DNA of 64,000 bases, from the NCBI GenBank assembly GCA_033977485.1, contig CM066983.1, positions 104,779,080-104,843,079 on the forward strand. The letters run 5' to 3'. Positions within the stretch are counted from its first letter, which is position 1. Every line of letters starts with the position of its first letter. The position numbers were made by a program, and so were the translations under genes. Below, one piece after another: positions 11,950-23,638 of the stretch. This DNA is from Hydrangea macrophylla. Taxonomy: Eukaryota; Streptophyta; Magnoliopsida; Cornales; Hydrangeaceae. The notes under the pieces were generated by a model, which saw only the letters and a list, made by a program, of their open reading frames with translations, searched no databases and was not told where the DNA came from.

Positions 11950-12540
11950 CCCCCTGAAGTTCCGGTATTCGCGAAAAGGCCCTATTTCGTCCGAAATTCA
12001 CAGAAAATGCGTACGAACTCCAAATTGAGGTTGTGATATACCGTTGGAAAGGTAATGGAGTCTACTTTACATAAAAAAAATAGTTTGGGGATAGATCACT
12101 TTGAAAAGTTTTGCGGTATTCGCGATAAAAGCCGATTTGATCGCCTTTTTCGCCTTTAGAAATTCATAATAAATTCGTTTTAAATCCAAAAATTATGTGC
12201 GATATACCGTTGGAAAGCTATTGACCTCTAGTACCCATGAAAAATATTTGAAAATTGTTTCGGCGCCCCGGTTCCAAAGTCAAATTTTGGTCAAACTGGT
12301 CAAACTTGGGATTCCCGGGAAGTTCTGGAAACCTCCGGGAGTTCCCGGGAGCTGATATTTTCGCTCGATTTTCTTTTGGAACTTGTTTTAACACTTTTTT
12401 TCATGATTTAAAATGATTCTGGTGAATTTGGACAATTTTGGTCAAACTTGGTCAAACCTTGGTCAAACCGGTCAACGGGGACTTTCCGGGAGCTTCCGGG
12501 ACTTCCGGGGGTCTCTGGGAGCTGACGATTTCATCCGATT
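11950..12540. repeat. Degenerate internal duplications in D1
   Basis: Two units share GGTATTCGCGA... and GATATACCGTTGGAAAG (about 11961-12055 and 12115-12220). Two further units share GGTCAAACTTGG with repeated CCGGGAG strings (about 12280-12360 and 12425-12530). These look like old segmental duplications within the LTR. No coding content. Confidence 0.55.
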
Positions 12541-12765
12541 TTTTTTTAAAACTCATTTAAATATTTTTCTTACGACGTAGCATATTTCCAGAACTTTGGG
12601 ACCAAATCTGGGAGTTTTATGGCTTTCAGGGGCATTTCGGTCATTCTGAGCATTTTGAGAAATAGAACCAACTTCCAGGAGTCCTTTTGAGTCCTTTTCG
12701 ATCATTGTGAACCACCAAGCTATGGGTCTCCTAAATCTGATAGCCGACAAAATGGGGTGTCTACA

Positions 12766-13663
12766 GCCGTCAAGAACAACTATCCGTTGCCGCGAATAGA
12801 TGAATTGTTTGATCAATTGCAAGGAGCTCAGGTATTTTCGAAGATTGACTTGAGATCCGGTTACCATCAGTTGAAAGTTAAAGAAGAAGATGCTGAGATG
12901 ACAGCTTTCAAAATTATATATGGTCACTTTAAATTTTTGGTTATGCCATTTGGAATGACTAACGCACCAGCCACTTTTATGGACTTGATGAATCATATTT
13001 TCAAGTACTATTTAGATGAGTATGTTATTGTGTTTCATAGATGACATCCTAATCTATTCCAAGAGTGTTGAAGATCTCGAGTATCATTTGCGATTAGCCT
13101 TACAATGCTTACGTGAGAAGAGATTGTTTGGAAAGTTGAAGAAGTGTGAATTCTGGTTGATAGAGATTGCTTTTCTTGGACTTATAGTATCAGCGAAAGG
13201 AATTTCACTAGATCTTCAGAAGATAGAAGCAGTTACCAATTAGATGAGATCGACGAATGTGACAGAGATCCGAAGTTTCCTAGGATTAGCTGGTTATTAC
13301 CGGAGGTTTGTAAAAGATTTTTCACGCATTGCAATGCCGATGACACAGTTGATGAAGAAAGATGTTGCTTTTGTATGGAGTCCGGAATGTGAAGAATGTT
13401 TTCAAGAATTGAAAGGTCGACTAGTGAAGCCACCGATCTTATCCGTTCCGACGGGGACTGAATGGTTTGTTATTTACAGTGATGCTTCGTATAGAAGTTT
13501 ATGTTGCGTTCTTATGCAATGTGACAAGGTCATTGTCTATGCATCGAGACAACTTAGACCGCACGAGAAGAATTATCCGACTCATGATCTAGAATTGGCT
13601 GCCGTAATTTTTGCATTGAAGATTTGGCGTCATTACCTATACGGGGAGAAATGTGAGATATAA
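12766..13663 (+). pseudogene. pol: Gypsy A reverse transcriptase (C-terminal) and RNase H, broken
   Basis: Resumes after D1 with [22 protein letters not shown] (first catalytic Asp), [12 protein letters not shown] and, after a single-base frameshift near 13030, the catalytic FIDDILIYS (YxDD-type). It continues through LRLALQCLREKRLFGKLKKC and an in-frame TAG at 13241-13243. [17 protein letters not shown] and an RNase H start (VIYSDAS, later [18 protein letters not shown]) follow. A stop at 13661-13663 ends this frame. All motifs and their order are those of Ty3/gypsy pol. Confidence 0.92.
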
Positions 13664-15360
13664 ACGGATCATCACACAACGAGATTTGAACATGAGGCAA
13701 ACATATTGTTAGAATTGATGAAGGACTATGATTTGTCAATCCAGTATCATCCGGGCAAGGCGAATGTAGTCGTCGATGCTCTTAGTCGTAAAGCACCAAC
13801 CAACATAGCTTCAAATATGACTTCTCAGAAAGAATTGATTCGAGATATGGAGAATTTGGAACTTGAAGAGTGATTCCGAGAATTGAAAGTGGCTTGATGT
13901 CAACGATTGTGGCTTACCACTTTTAATTCATGAGATCACGGAGAAACAATTTCAAGATGCGGCTTTGAAGAAGATTTGTGATGAGACTCCAATGGGAAAC
14001 AACTAGGATTTGCTTTTAAGAATAATATTTTGAGATTGAGGGGACGAATTTGTGTACCTAACGAGAAAGAGTTGAAATGGAATATCCTAGAGGAAGCACA
14101 CAATACGAAGTATACCATTCATCCAGGGAGCACCAAGATGTATAGAAACTTGAGATATGTTTATTGGTGGCCTAGAATGAAGAGAGAAATAACACGCCAT
14201 GTTTCACGTTGTACGAGTTGTTAATAAGTGAAGGACGATCGCCAAGTACCTTCGGAATTGTTACAACCGTTATCGATAGCCGAGTGGAAATCGGAACACA
14301 TTATAATGGACTTTGTTAGTGGGTTTCCGAAGTCGAAGAAATCAAATACTATTATTTGGGTGATTGTTGACCGTTTGACGAAGTCGTCGCACTTCCTACC
14401 ACTTCGAACAACTAAGCCGATGACGTTGGCTAAGTTGTATATCCGCGAGATTATAAGACTACTTGGTATTCCAGTTTCTATTATTTCATATAGAGATAGT
14501 AGTTTTACATCGAAGTTTTGAAGAGCCTTGCAAGAAGCAATTGGTAGCAAATTGCATTTCAGTACCGCTTTTCATCCTAGCTCAGATCGATGGTCAATCG
14601 GAAAGAGTAATCCAAATTTTAGAAGACGTGCTTCGGTTATATATACTTGATTTTCACGGTGATTGGGAAGACCATTTTTCATTGATTGAGTTTGCATATA
14701 ACAATAATTTTCAGTCAAGTATTGGGATGACTCCTTACGAAGTTTTGTATGGTCGCGTATGTCGTTCGCCGATTAGTTGGACGGGAGTCGGAGAAAGAAT
14801 GATTGAAGGGCCAAAAATTGTGTAAGAGACAACAGACAAGATAAAGGTGATTCGACAACAGTTACTGACAGCTCAGAGTAGGTATAAGAGTTGTGCTGAC
14901 AAGCGTAGATGACCGTTGGAATTTGATGTGGGAGATTTAGTATATTTGAAGGTATCATCTTCAAAGGGGATTACTAGATTTGGGAGATACGGGGAACTCA
15001 ACCCGAGGTACATAGGACATTTCGAAATCATTGGGAGAGTTGGACCCGTAGCGTATCGTTTGAACTTGCCGAATGAGTATGCCCAAGTTCATAACGTATT
15101 CCATATATCGTTATTACGAAAACATTTAGCGGAGGATAGAGAGCAAGTGATGACTCGCCGAATGAGATTCAAAGTGATTTGACGTATGTTGCGTATCCGG
15201 TAGAGATTTTGAATCAGAAGGATCAAATCTTGCGAAATAAGGTGATATTGAAAGTGAAAGTGTTATGGCGTAGCCAAACGACAGAATAGATGACATGGGA
15301 AATAAAGGAGGAGATGCGTACTCAGTATCCGCACCTTTTTGAGACACGAGGTATAAGTTT
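13664..15360 (+). pseudogene. pol: Gypsy A RNase H end, integrase and chromodomain-like tail, broken
   Basis: RNase H remnants (HPGKANVV near 13750, then DALSRK) lead to the integrase zinc-binding region with HPGSTKMYRNLRYVYWWPRM and CTSC (about 14110-14222). The DDE core follows: MDFVSGFP (first Asp, ~14310), SYRDSSFTSKF (second Asp, ~14490) and, after a frameshift, DGQSERVIQILEDVLR (Glu, ~14590-14640). The C-terminal part has FDVGDLVYLKV, PRYIGHFEIIGRVGPVAYRL and VHNVFHISLLRK. A stop at 15180 precedes a chromodomain-like stretch (VLWRSQT ... TWEIKEEM) ending near 15345. At least three breaks disable it. Confidence 0.9.
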
Positions 15361-15376
15361 GGGGACAAACTTCTTT

Positions 15377-15391
15377 TAAGGGAGAGAGTAT
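15377..15391 (+). other. Polypurine tract, gypsy A
   Basis: AAGGGAGAGAGTA lies immediately before the 3' LTR start at 15392, the position of the plus-strand primer in LTR retrotransposons. Confidence 0.75.
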
Positions 15392-17533
15392 TATAACACC
15401 TGCATTTGTGTTATTGCATTTTATTACATTGTCATGCATGATAATGTGATGTGTTGTGTCTTTGACACCTGTGAGAGTGAGTTTTGACTCATGAGTTGAT
15501 TGGGTATCTGTGTTAGAGAACCCTCTGAGACGATGTGAATGAGAGTTTGGATGTTGTGAAGTTTCTCCGAGTATGAGACATTCACTGTAGAATACTTAAA
15601 TGTTTATGTAAAAATAAATGTTTACCTATGTATTTCAATATCTGTATTATTTCTAGTTTAGAATTGATTTCTGTTGTTAATTTTAGTATCTTGGTGATGA
15701 CGAATTAACACGCTGTTAATTTGGTAGGCTAATTAGCAACTTCGGAAAAGTCATATAAGAATTTGCGTTTTAGCAACCAAACGGAACTTGATCTGAAACT
15801 TTTATAATTTTGAGGTTTCACTTGTAAAGCTATGAATTAGCTGTGCAGAAAGTTTCAAAGACTAATTAGGAGTTTTGAAAACTCGTGGGGAGGTGAACAC
15901 AATTTTCAGAAGTGTTGCCTATATATAGATAGACATAACTTTTATATTTTTATAAGTTCTTGACCTAAGTTTCAAAAAGAGACCAAATGGAGATTTTAGT
16001 TGCTTAGAGCTTTTCGACGCCAAACGACGTCCGTTCGTCCGCTGGTTTTCCACCAAATTTCGTATTCCAACTCCTCGAGGTAAGGCCGTCGTTTTGATAC
16101 CTATTAGACAGTGTTTGGGCAAGTTTTTCGAAAAGTTATTTTCTAGAATTTTTCATAAAAGTTTATATTTTGACTTTTGATCCATAGGAGTTATACTAGA
16201 CGAACTTCTGCACGTTCTGTGTGCACAGGTTTTCTTCGGATTTGTATTATAGAAGAGTTATTCGGTGGTGAGTGATTCAACTATATTGTTGGAATGATTT
16301 CTTGACATGTATTCATGTTTTGTGTGAATAGCATGCGTTAATTCATAGAGATATATTATGTAGTTTATATTGGGCAATTATATTGATAAGTAGGCCCAAT
16401 CGCATGGTGAACTGTCTTGTTTACTGAGAGCATGGTAATATGTATTTGAGCATATTAAGTTGCTTATTTGGGTCAAAGGAGCACATAGTTACCAAGCCAT
16501 CTTGTGAAGCCGATATAGGCAATAAGGTCGCACAATTGAAGAAAAGAATCGTGGATCTTACCCTTTTGCATAGACTTATTGGCGAGGAGTCGTGAATTGG
16601 GAGTATGGAACGTACACGTGAGACTCCGAATACTAGTATGAAATGTAGAGATGTGAATGAGAGTATGCTTATCATTCATGTGCATATGTTGTTTTATTCA
16701 CTAAGTGTTAGCTTAAACAAATCGAAATAACCATTTCAGGTGTTAATACCGGCGAGGAATCGGGGAAGTGAGCACATGGGCTTGGGAGTTCACTTAGAAG
16801 ACGACTTGTCATGTTTATCCCGTAGTTTTGTAATCGAATCGTCTATTTCATTTGTTTTGTTAATAAACTTGTAATAGAAATGGATAATAGTCTTGTGTAC
16901 GTTTTATTTTAGTTACAAGTCCTGTAAGGAATTGCTACGTCTGGTATTGACTTTGAAACCATAGTTTGGGTTGGTTAAGTTACTGCGGAATCTGAACTCG
17001 GAGTTCATGTTTTGAAATGTTTTACTTGTCGACTTCATATCTTGATTTAATGTTGAGATCGTTTGTGATCGCAAGGGTCGTTTGACCTCATGCAATATCC
17101 TAGTGCAAGAATGATTGCTGTCAGAGGGTCATTCGACAGGTCGAAAGGGACAACTCAATCGGTCGAAGTGCCCTCTGCTGTGAAGGATTATTGTCGAGGG
17201 GTCATCCGACCAGTTGAACGGGGCATCTCGACCAGTCAAAATGACCCTTGCATAAAAACTTTTTATACTCCTTCCCCAACTTATTTAAATATTTTGATTG
17301 ATTCCTAGCGCACCTTTGGGACCCCTTTGAATATAAATTCATTTGTTTCAAAATATAATTACGGTTTCAGTTTATACGGATTTTACCAACTTCGGAAATT
17401 GTTTCAAAAGAGCGACTACTCGTTGTTATCTTTAAAGTTCTTTTTCCGCTGCTACAACTTTGAAATAAGTAGGAAAAGTCTCGGTGGCGTGCCAAGGATT
17501 CCGGTTCTGTTATTGTGGGACCGGGCTATGACA
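15392..17533 (+). repeat. Gypsy A 3' LTR
   Basis: Starts TATAACACC and ends GGGCTATGACA, followed by the duplication TAATA. It keeps a segment near 16610-16725 (ACGTACACGTGAGACTCCGA and onward) that the 5' LTR lacks but the 31-kb LTR remnant has, so the 5' LTR carries a deletion. Many single-base differences from the 5' LTR indicate an old insertion. Confidence 0.92.
17132..17239. promoter_or_regulatory. Decayed palindrome array in the gypsy A 3' LTR
   Basis: Four degenerate copies of the CGACCGGTCG palindrome are centred near 17138, 17160, 17211 and 17233, giving spacings of 22, 51 and 22 bp as in the 5' LTR minus one 22-bp unit. Several changes are CG to CA or TG, as expected from decay of methylated cytosines. 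Confidence 0.65.
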
Positions 17534-17538
17534 TAATA

Positions 17539-18821
17539 TATCACTATTGATTATTTAGTGGTATGAATTAAGAGAAGTTTTATTTAGCATCCTACTTGGT
17601 GTTAAATTAGTTGATTAGTGTTTATGATATTTTGTTGAGTAATACTCTACATATGATTTGTTTGGTGGTGTAATTTATGTGTTGATTTAGATTACTTGGT
17701 TGTTTAGTGCCTTTATTTGATTGGGTGCTTAAATTGTGATTTATGTTGTTTAGGTATATTTGTGGTAGTCATTATAGGTACATATTTGTATGTGTATATG
17801 TGTTTATATATATCTATATATATTTGTATTGCCAAGGAGCTATGGAATTGAGTTAAGAATTTTGAGAATATGAATCTTGAATTATAAATCTTGTAGATTA
17901 CTGATGGAACATGTTACATTTTAGTGATGAATCGTTAAAACGAGTTTATGAAATTGGAAAAGGGTGAGGGGGTACTGAGTGGCCCCGAATTTAATTTATA
18001 GATATATTGATTAAACGTTTTTATTAGTGGATATTATATATTAAGGATAATTATATTTTAGTCAATTTTTTTGCATAAAATTTAGAATTCAGTCTACTAG
18101 TTTTTTAAAATTAAAAAAATCAATAATAATTTAAAAAATTAAAAAGTCATCAACAAAATTTTAAAAAAACATCAACTTTTAAGTGGTTATTTTGTATTTT
18201 AGTCTATTTCATGTTTTCAATGTTGTAAACTTACACTTAAACATTCTGATGACTGCTCCCAACATTTAAAAGGCTTACTCACAATGTTGTGAAGAGTTGC
18301 ACTCGACTTTGAAGCATGTTGCTCCTACGATTTGAAGAGTTACTCCCAATTACATTTAGAAGAGTTGTTCGCAACGTTTGAAAGAGTTGTTCCACAATTC
18401 CATGTAAAATTTAATGTCTTTTTTATTTTACCAAAAAAGTTTGTTTATATACATATATATATATATATATGTATTTTTTTAATTTAGAAAAAAGCAATAG
18501 ACTAACATTGAAATTCTATACAACAAATTGACTTAAAGTTAATTATCCTATAATATTATATATCGTTATTGGCTTTGGCCCGGATTGTTGGGTTAGTATT
18601 TATTTTTGCATTTTTTTGCTTGATATGGATACTAAGTGATTTATTACGATTTATGATGGGTTAGTAAACTTTGGTTAATAACTATAAATAATACTTCAGT
18701 TGTGTTATTAAAGGTGTATTGGCATGTCTTTGATAGGGGCCCTAGTTTGGAGTGTAGTGAGCAATTGTTGAATATATGTCTATAGATAGCTATATATATA
18801 TATTTAATTTGTAGGATAATT
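17539..18821. other. Intergenic DNA, no gene seen
   Basis: AT-rich sequence with TA-rich microsatellites near 17800-17830 and 18450-18475. A GTTG/CTCC-rich block with repeated AGAGTTG and CTCCCAA strings lies near 18240-18400. No transposon ends or coding signal were found. Confidence 0.3.
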
Positions 18822-18974
18822 CTTTGGTGAGAACTTTCATATAACTTTCATACAACCTCCTAAAATGTGTCTATTTCTCTCCTATGTCACTGTGAGGTCC
18901 AGTGACATCACAGGAGAGAGATAGACACATCTTTTTAAGAGGTTGTATGAAAGTTGTCACCAATATGAGTATTA
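18822..18974. mobile_element. Hairpin MITE (family M2, copy 2)
   Basis: The arms contain ACTTTCATACAACCTC, ATGTGTCTAT and TCTCTCCTATGTCACTG, with their inverses on the right. TIR starts near GGATAATTCTTTGG and, on the minus strand, TAATACTCATATTGG. Same core as 1267-1436. The ends are less well conserved and I see no clean duplication, so limits are approximate. Confidence 0.7.
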
Positions 18975-19174
18975 GCTCACTACTACGCAGTCTTTGCAGG
19001 TTCCGTTACCGGAGTATAGAGCCTAAAGAATTTGATCATGAAACTGTCTACTTCGAAAGCCAGAATTTAATTTATTTTTTCTTTTAGTTTTTTTTTTTTA
19101 ATTCGTGTATATTTCTTTTAGTAAATTGAAACGATAAAATATAAATATATAAAAATAGTGCGCCTAAAGAGAAT

Positions 19175-19211
<37 letters not shown>

Positions 19212-20879
19212 TTTTTTTTGTCCAGCAATAAATCAATTCATTAAGGATGGAGACCCACCCAAAAATACAGAAACCAAGGTTGCCCCAAACAACGCCCCAA
19301 AAACAGAAACTCCCAAACTCAACTATAACAAGCAGCACCCAAAGCCAAAGAAAAGTATGACAAAAATGACAGGAACAAATCGTACACAGAAACCCCACAA
19401 AAACTAAAATCCCAGAAACAAGGCAGCCACCCAATCAAGGCTCAATCTATGCCACTCATGGCCGGTTCAAAGGGGCAAAAGGGACCACTATTCTGAGCTA
19501 CCAAAGTTCACAAAATTTTGAGGATTTTTATGAAATTTTCATAGTTACATTTTTACTGTGAGATTTTTTAGTGTTTTGCGTTTAGACCTTCTCTAAGGCC
19601 CAATTTAGTGTCATCAACTATTTATATATTGATATAAATGTATATAAAACTCAAAAGCAAAGTCTCCTAGAATTTTTAAAAAATTACACTTTTAGTGTAA
19701 AATATTTTTGAGTTTTAAAAATAGGCCCCTCTAAATTTTGAAAGACACCATACAATGTTTAAGTTTTACAAATAGACTCATATTATAAGTAGACCCAAGA
19801 TATTCGTCAATTATGTATAAGTAAACCTTAAAAAAATTATCAATTATGAATAACTAGACCTCCAAAAAAATTATTTCAGGGACACTACCTCCAAACCCCC
19901 GTATAATAATCTCCCTTTTAGTAGTTCGTTCCAAACCTCCAAATACTCGAAACCAATCCTGATACCAACTTGTCATCCAAATAATGACTACCTAGTCATG
20001 GTGATGCTTTCATAGCAAATATAACCTCCATCAGAACTTCAGGGATGATCCCTTACCTTACTCCTTTCAGAAATTAATTTGACTAATTAGACTAGCTAGC
20101 AAAGAAACGATAAAATGTTTAATTGGACTAATTAGTCGTTTGGACATTTATTTAGTCTTTTTGTAAATTACGTATAATAGATTTACAGTCATTTTTGAAA
20201 AAATATTATATTGTGGCCTTAAGGAGTCATTTTTGTAAAGAGAAACTTTTAATGCATGTTAATGTTGGTTTTGATTTTAAAAAATATTTGAAATGCTTGA
20301 GTGAGCACTATTTAATTTGGCGACTTGATTTTATTTTTAAAACTCCTTTGATCTGTTGACCACTTTTGTCTAATGTAGAATATATGTAGGATTCTTTATT
20401 TTATTTTTTTCTGTTTTGTTTAATTGGTCCAAATAAAACATTTTATTTGTATTTGACTTTTTTACCTTATCCTCGTGTCTTTAATTTTTTTGTGACGTTA
20501 CAATCCCTCAATAAGAAACTTTCTACTATTTTCTACACTAATACAGAGTATTTTGAAGTCATCTTTGAGTTTGCTAAAGAGACTTTTAATTAGTTTCTCT
20601 CTCACTCAGTCACTCCTATAGGGAAAAAGATGCATTGCTACTTGCCAGGTTAAGCCACAGTTAAAGAAACAGTCAATAATAAACATAATCTTTGACTTCC
20701 TTATTCATTAGAGAGAAGATACGTAATAATGAACAAAAGCTTTGACTTTACTAATCAAAGAGAGAAAGATACGTAAAGAAGCCACTGCTCCTGCCTTGGG
20801 ATTAGTACCCAGGGAAGCCGGAAGCCCGGGAGCCACTGCTCCTGCCTTGGGATTATTAAGAAGAAAGGACGATAGAGAA
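18975..20879. other. Intergenic DNA with a TA microsatellite, no gene seen
   Basis: Holds a long TA run (19181-19208), an A/C-rich block (19220-19440) whose open frames reflect composition only, and AT-rich sequence to about 20650. Nothing else could be assigned. Confidence 0.3.
20690..20857. repeat. Two short direct duplications
   Basis: CTTTGACTT...AGATACGTAA occurs at about 20690-20727 and again at 20740-20777. GCCACTGCTCCTGCCTTGGG occurs at 20781 and 20832, 51 bp apart. Both are simple local duplications of about 50 bp with unknown role. Confidence 0.65.
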
Positions 20880-20889
20880 TTAATTTTTT

Positions 20890-21084
20890 AAAAATGTTAA
20901 GCACACCTCCCAGATCACACCCTAAATTATATTACGTGCTTTAAATGTATGTATTCTATGTTATTTGAATTTTATATATTTTTTTATATACCACTTATAC
21001 AGCACAAGATATTTGCATTTAAAACAAGGATGTGATTTTGGGGTGTAGTTTGAAGTGTGGTTTGGAGTGTGCCTAACATTTCTC
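20890..21084. mobile_element. TIR element, 10-bp TSD (M4-like)
   Basis: The left end AAAAATGTTAAGCACACCTC pairs with the minus-strand right end, GAGAAATGTTAGGCACACTC. It is flanked by the 10-bp duplication TTAATTTTTT (20880-20889, 21085-21094). The terminal motif TGTTAGGCACACTCC also occurs in the element at 2759-2932. No coding capacity. Confidence 0.75.
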
Positions 21085-21297
21085 TTAATTTTTTTCTGCC
21101 TAGAAATAATGTGGGGGCTTGGGGTAGGGTTTGAGCTGGATTGTGTGTGTCTGTTGGGGTGTGTGAGTCCAGTTTGGATGAGGTAAGTAATAAAAATAAA
21201 TAAATAAATAAAAAGAGAGAAAGGGAGTCAAGGAAGAAAGCAAAGCCAGAGTGACCCAAGGGGGGAAAGACAGAAAAATAGGGATATAAGTAAGAGA

Positions 21298-21485
21298 GAA
21301 TTTTTGCTCACCCATGCTAGTTTCCTCATTACTTACTCAAGCATCTTGTGGATGATGTTTATTCAATTTTAGTAATTATGTTGATAGTACTTGGGTAAAA
21401 TGAGAATAAAATGAAACACATATCACCTAGTGGAGGCCTGAGTGAACAATGAATAACCAAAATTGGGTGAGCAAAATGCTACTGC
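21298..21485. mobile_element. TIR MITE (family M5)
   Basis: The left arm TTTTTGCTCACCCAT... pairs with GGGTGAGCAAAATGCT on the right. Its middle includes TTTAGTAATTATGTTGATAG, the intact version of the site that a Helitron split at 33260/35209. Relatives lie at 33191-35316, 36528-36662 and about 37315-37460. Confidence 0.65.
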
Positions 21486-22757
21486 CCTCACTTGTGAACT
21501 TGAGCCATCCAATCCTTTCCTATCAATGTGGTCGTAGGAGAATACGGATTTCAATTTTGTATCAGAACAAATATTTGCAATGGTGGACAGTCTAAGGGCA
21601 TCTCCATTGGTGTAGTTAATCGGGTAAGTTAAGTTAGCTTTTGTGAAAAAACACTCTCAATGGTGTGGTTGAATGGTAACTTAACTTAGCTGTATGGTAT
21701 TAAAACCTAACTTTACCATTCAACTAAATTTTTTACCCTACAGATTAACCGGCCGTTTGGAACTAGTCGGCATTGCCAATGATGGCCGGCAAGTAAGAAT
21801 TGTTTTCATTTTTTTTAGGCAAAGAAATGATTAAAAAAAAAATTTCAAAAATTGTGTTAAACAAAATTGTTTTAGTCAGCATTCCCTCTGTTTGTTAGTT
21901 TATTACACTATTGTGTGAATTCGTTGTTTGGTATAGTAACTTAACTTAGTTTCACTCTACAAGCTCATACACCGTTGAAGATACTCAAGGGCACAAAAAA
22001 AATATAAAATATGTGTTGATCTTCTTATTTTTTTGACTTTTTTGTCCTTAAAAATAATAAAATTTAACTTAAGGACAGTAAAATGTACAATACCGTAAAA
22101 TGTACAATATCCTTCTGTCATGTTTAACCAAACATGATGAGGGAACTCTCCATTCCTTTCCGTAATGATATATACCTCTTCCATCCATCCTCACTCTCCT
22201 TCATTTCATTTTTCCATCCCTCCTACCAAACATAGCATAAGATGGAGCTGAATAAAAATTCACAAGCCTTCCTTTTTGTGCATGCATGTTGTGACTGTTA
22301 TTTGGAAAGAAAAAAAAAATGAAATGGGGCTGAATAATCGATTTGTGAGAATGATACCAAAGAAACCTAAAAGGGTTTATCTAAGATAAAACTTAAAAAT
22401 TTTGGAAACTACATATATATATATATACAAGTTACACATATTTTTAACTTTTGCAATCATTTTTTTTATAGCAATTTTGGGTGTATCTTATTCACACAGA
22501 TGTTTTCATCGACCATGATTCATGAATCATGAGTGTTAAAACATAAAATTGTACAATGATGATGCCAGATTTTGTAAACGGGTCGGATGTGGTGTTTAGA
22601 GTTGCAATAAACGTTATAATAATAATAATAATAAATTTTAAAGAGAGAGAGAGAGAGAGAGAGGATTTGTACATGGATCGGCGCTGTTAACGAAGCGGAT
22701 TACGTCCACGCGTGATGTGTGTATCAGTGTTTTCACTATAGAAAACTAGCCACAGAG
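21486..22757. other. Intergenic DNA, possible MITE fragment, no gene
   Basis: Around 21596-21745 the string GGGCATCTCCATTGGTG and paired TAACTTAACTTAG segments look like a plant MITE, but a complete pair of ends is not visible. An ATA microsatellite and a GA run lie at 22619-22663. No coding signal. Confidence 0.35.
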
Positions 22758-22762
22758 CTTAG

Positions 22763-22992
22763 TGTTGAGAAGGTCAATGGTATCTCAATAATTATGGGAT
22801 GAAACAAGATATTTAGTGGGATAGATTAGATAACAGATTTGTATTGCGTTAGTTGTAAAGGATTTGAATTTCCATTTGCATTTTAGATTCCTAGAATAGC
22901 TTAGCACAATTATTGGAAACCTCTTGTATAAAGCTTCATTCTTTGATTCAATGAAATCATTGAACGCAAAATATTTTCTTCATTATTTTACA
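22763..22992 (+). repeat. Copia 5' LTR
   Basis: Starts TGTTGAGAAGGTCAATGG and ends ATTATTTTACA. Repeated at 30517-30757. CTTGTATAAAGCTTCATTC near 22922 probably contains the TATA box. Confidence 0.9.
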
Positions 22993-23007
22993 TGGTATCA
23001 GAGAAGG
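22993..23007 (+). other. Primer-binding site, copia element
   Basis: TGGTATCAGAG directly follows the LTR and is a perfect start of the initiator tRNA-Met complement. Confidence 0.88.
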
Positions 23008-23435
23008 GTTGAAGTTTCTAGCTCTCTGCCTTTTATTTTTGCCTAAATTTTCTTTAATTACCGTTTCCATCATCATGGTGACAGATCCACCTACGGATGG
23101 GGGCAAGCATGATGCTGCCAATCCTTATTTTCTCCACCACTCAGATCATCCTAGAATGGTTGTAGACACCCCAATTTTGACCTAACGTCGAATTTAGGAG
23201 AGTGTCACCTCCGTATCCGATGATGACAAGGACCGAAAAATTGAAGTATTCCAAGCTCTTCAGAAAATCTCCAAAACGCGATAAAATTTCACAGAAAGAG
23301 GAAAAATACCAGGTATTCAGGAGAATTCAGGAAAAAGACATGATTTTTTGGAAAGGATCTTCAAAAATAATTTGTTTCAAAAAGAGAAAAGACCTAAAAA
23401 GGGGAATCTCACCAAAAAACGGCACACGGCGGATT

Positions 23436-23529
23436 CCGCGGCACTCGATGAGTGCCGCGCGGCAGTCAGAAAGTGCCGCAACGGCATTCACGGACTGCCG
23501 CGGCAGGTTTCTAATTGCCGCGCTGGGCA
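23436..23529. promoter_or_regulatory. TGCCGC-type palindrome array in D2
   Basis: About five palindromic units centred near 23438, 23458 (TGCCGCGCGGCA), 23480, 23500 (CTGCCGCGGCAG) and 23522 recur every 20-22 bp. They lie about 100 bp upstream of the TATA box at 23630. The block is very GC-rich in an AT-rich LTR and could also fold as RNA hairpins. It matches the array in D1. Confidence 0.65.
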
Positions 23530-23629
23530 GCAGTCTGTCTAATTTCAGAAAGTACACATTGTACCACCAAATGAGAGAATTACACCTGTTTTTTGCTCCG
23601 AAATTCACCAAAAATAGCTGGTATTTTTG

Positions 23630-23638
23630 CCTATAAAA
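23630..23638 (+). promoter_or_regulatory. TATA box of D2
   Basis: CCTATAAAAG, followed within about 120 bp by A/G-rich leader-like sequence. It is in the same relative place as the TATA box of D1. Confidence 0.55.

Larger units (their letters stand above)
9506..12765 (-). mobile_element. D1: 3.26-kb solo-LTR-like unit nested in gypsy A
   Basis: On the minus strand it runs from TGTAGACACCCC to GGTATCCACA, with TG...CA ends and the 5-bp duplication GCCGT at 9501-9505 and 12766-12770. Removing it rejoins the host reverse transcriptase in frame. It has no gag or pol similarity. D2 (23161-26296, plus strand) shares both ends plus internal tracts such as GAGGGTGTTTTAGTC and AAGTGGCGACTC near the 3' end. 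A solo LTR of a large gypsy element (Tat/Ogre-like lineages have LTRs this long) or a LARD is likely, but lineage is not proven. Confidence 0.82.
5266..17533 (+). mobile_element. Gypsy A: complete, decayed chromovirus-like LTR retrotransposon
   Basis: A 12.3-kb Ty3/gypsy element bounded by the 5-bp duplication TAATA (5261-5265, 17534-17538). Order: LTR, primer-binding site, gag, protease, reverse transcriptase, RNase H, integrase, polypurine tract, LTR. The integrase C-terminus is followed by a chromodomain-like remnant, as in plant chromoviruses. LTRs of about 2 kb would suit the Tekay/Del lineage, which is inference. Coding parts carry frameshifts and stops, and a 3.26-kb foreign LTR unit splits the reverse transcriptase. 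It cannot be autonomous now. Confidence 0.93.
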
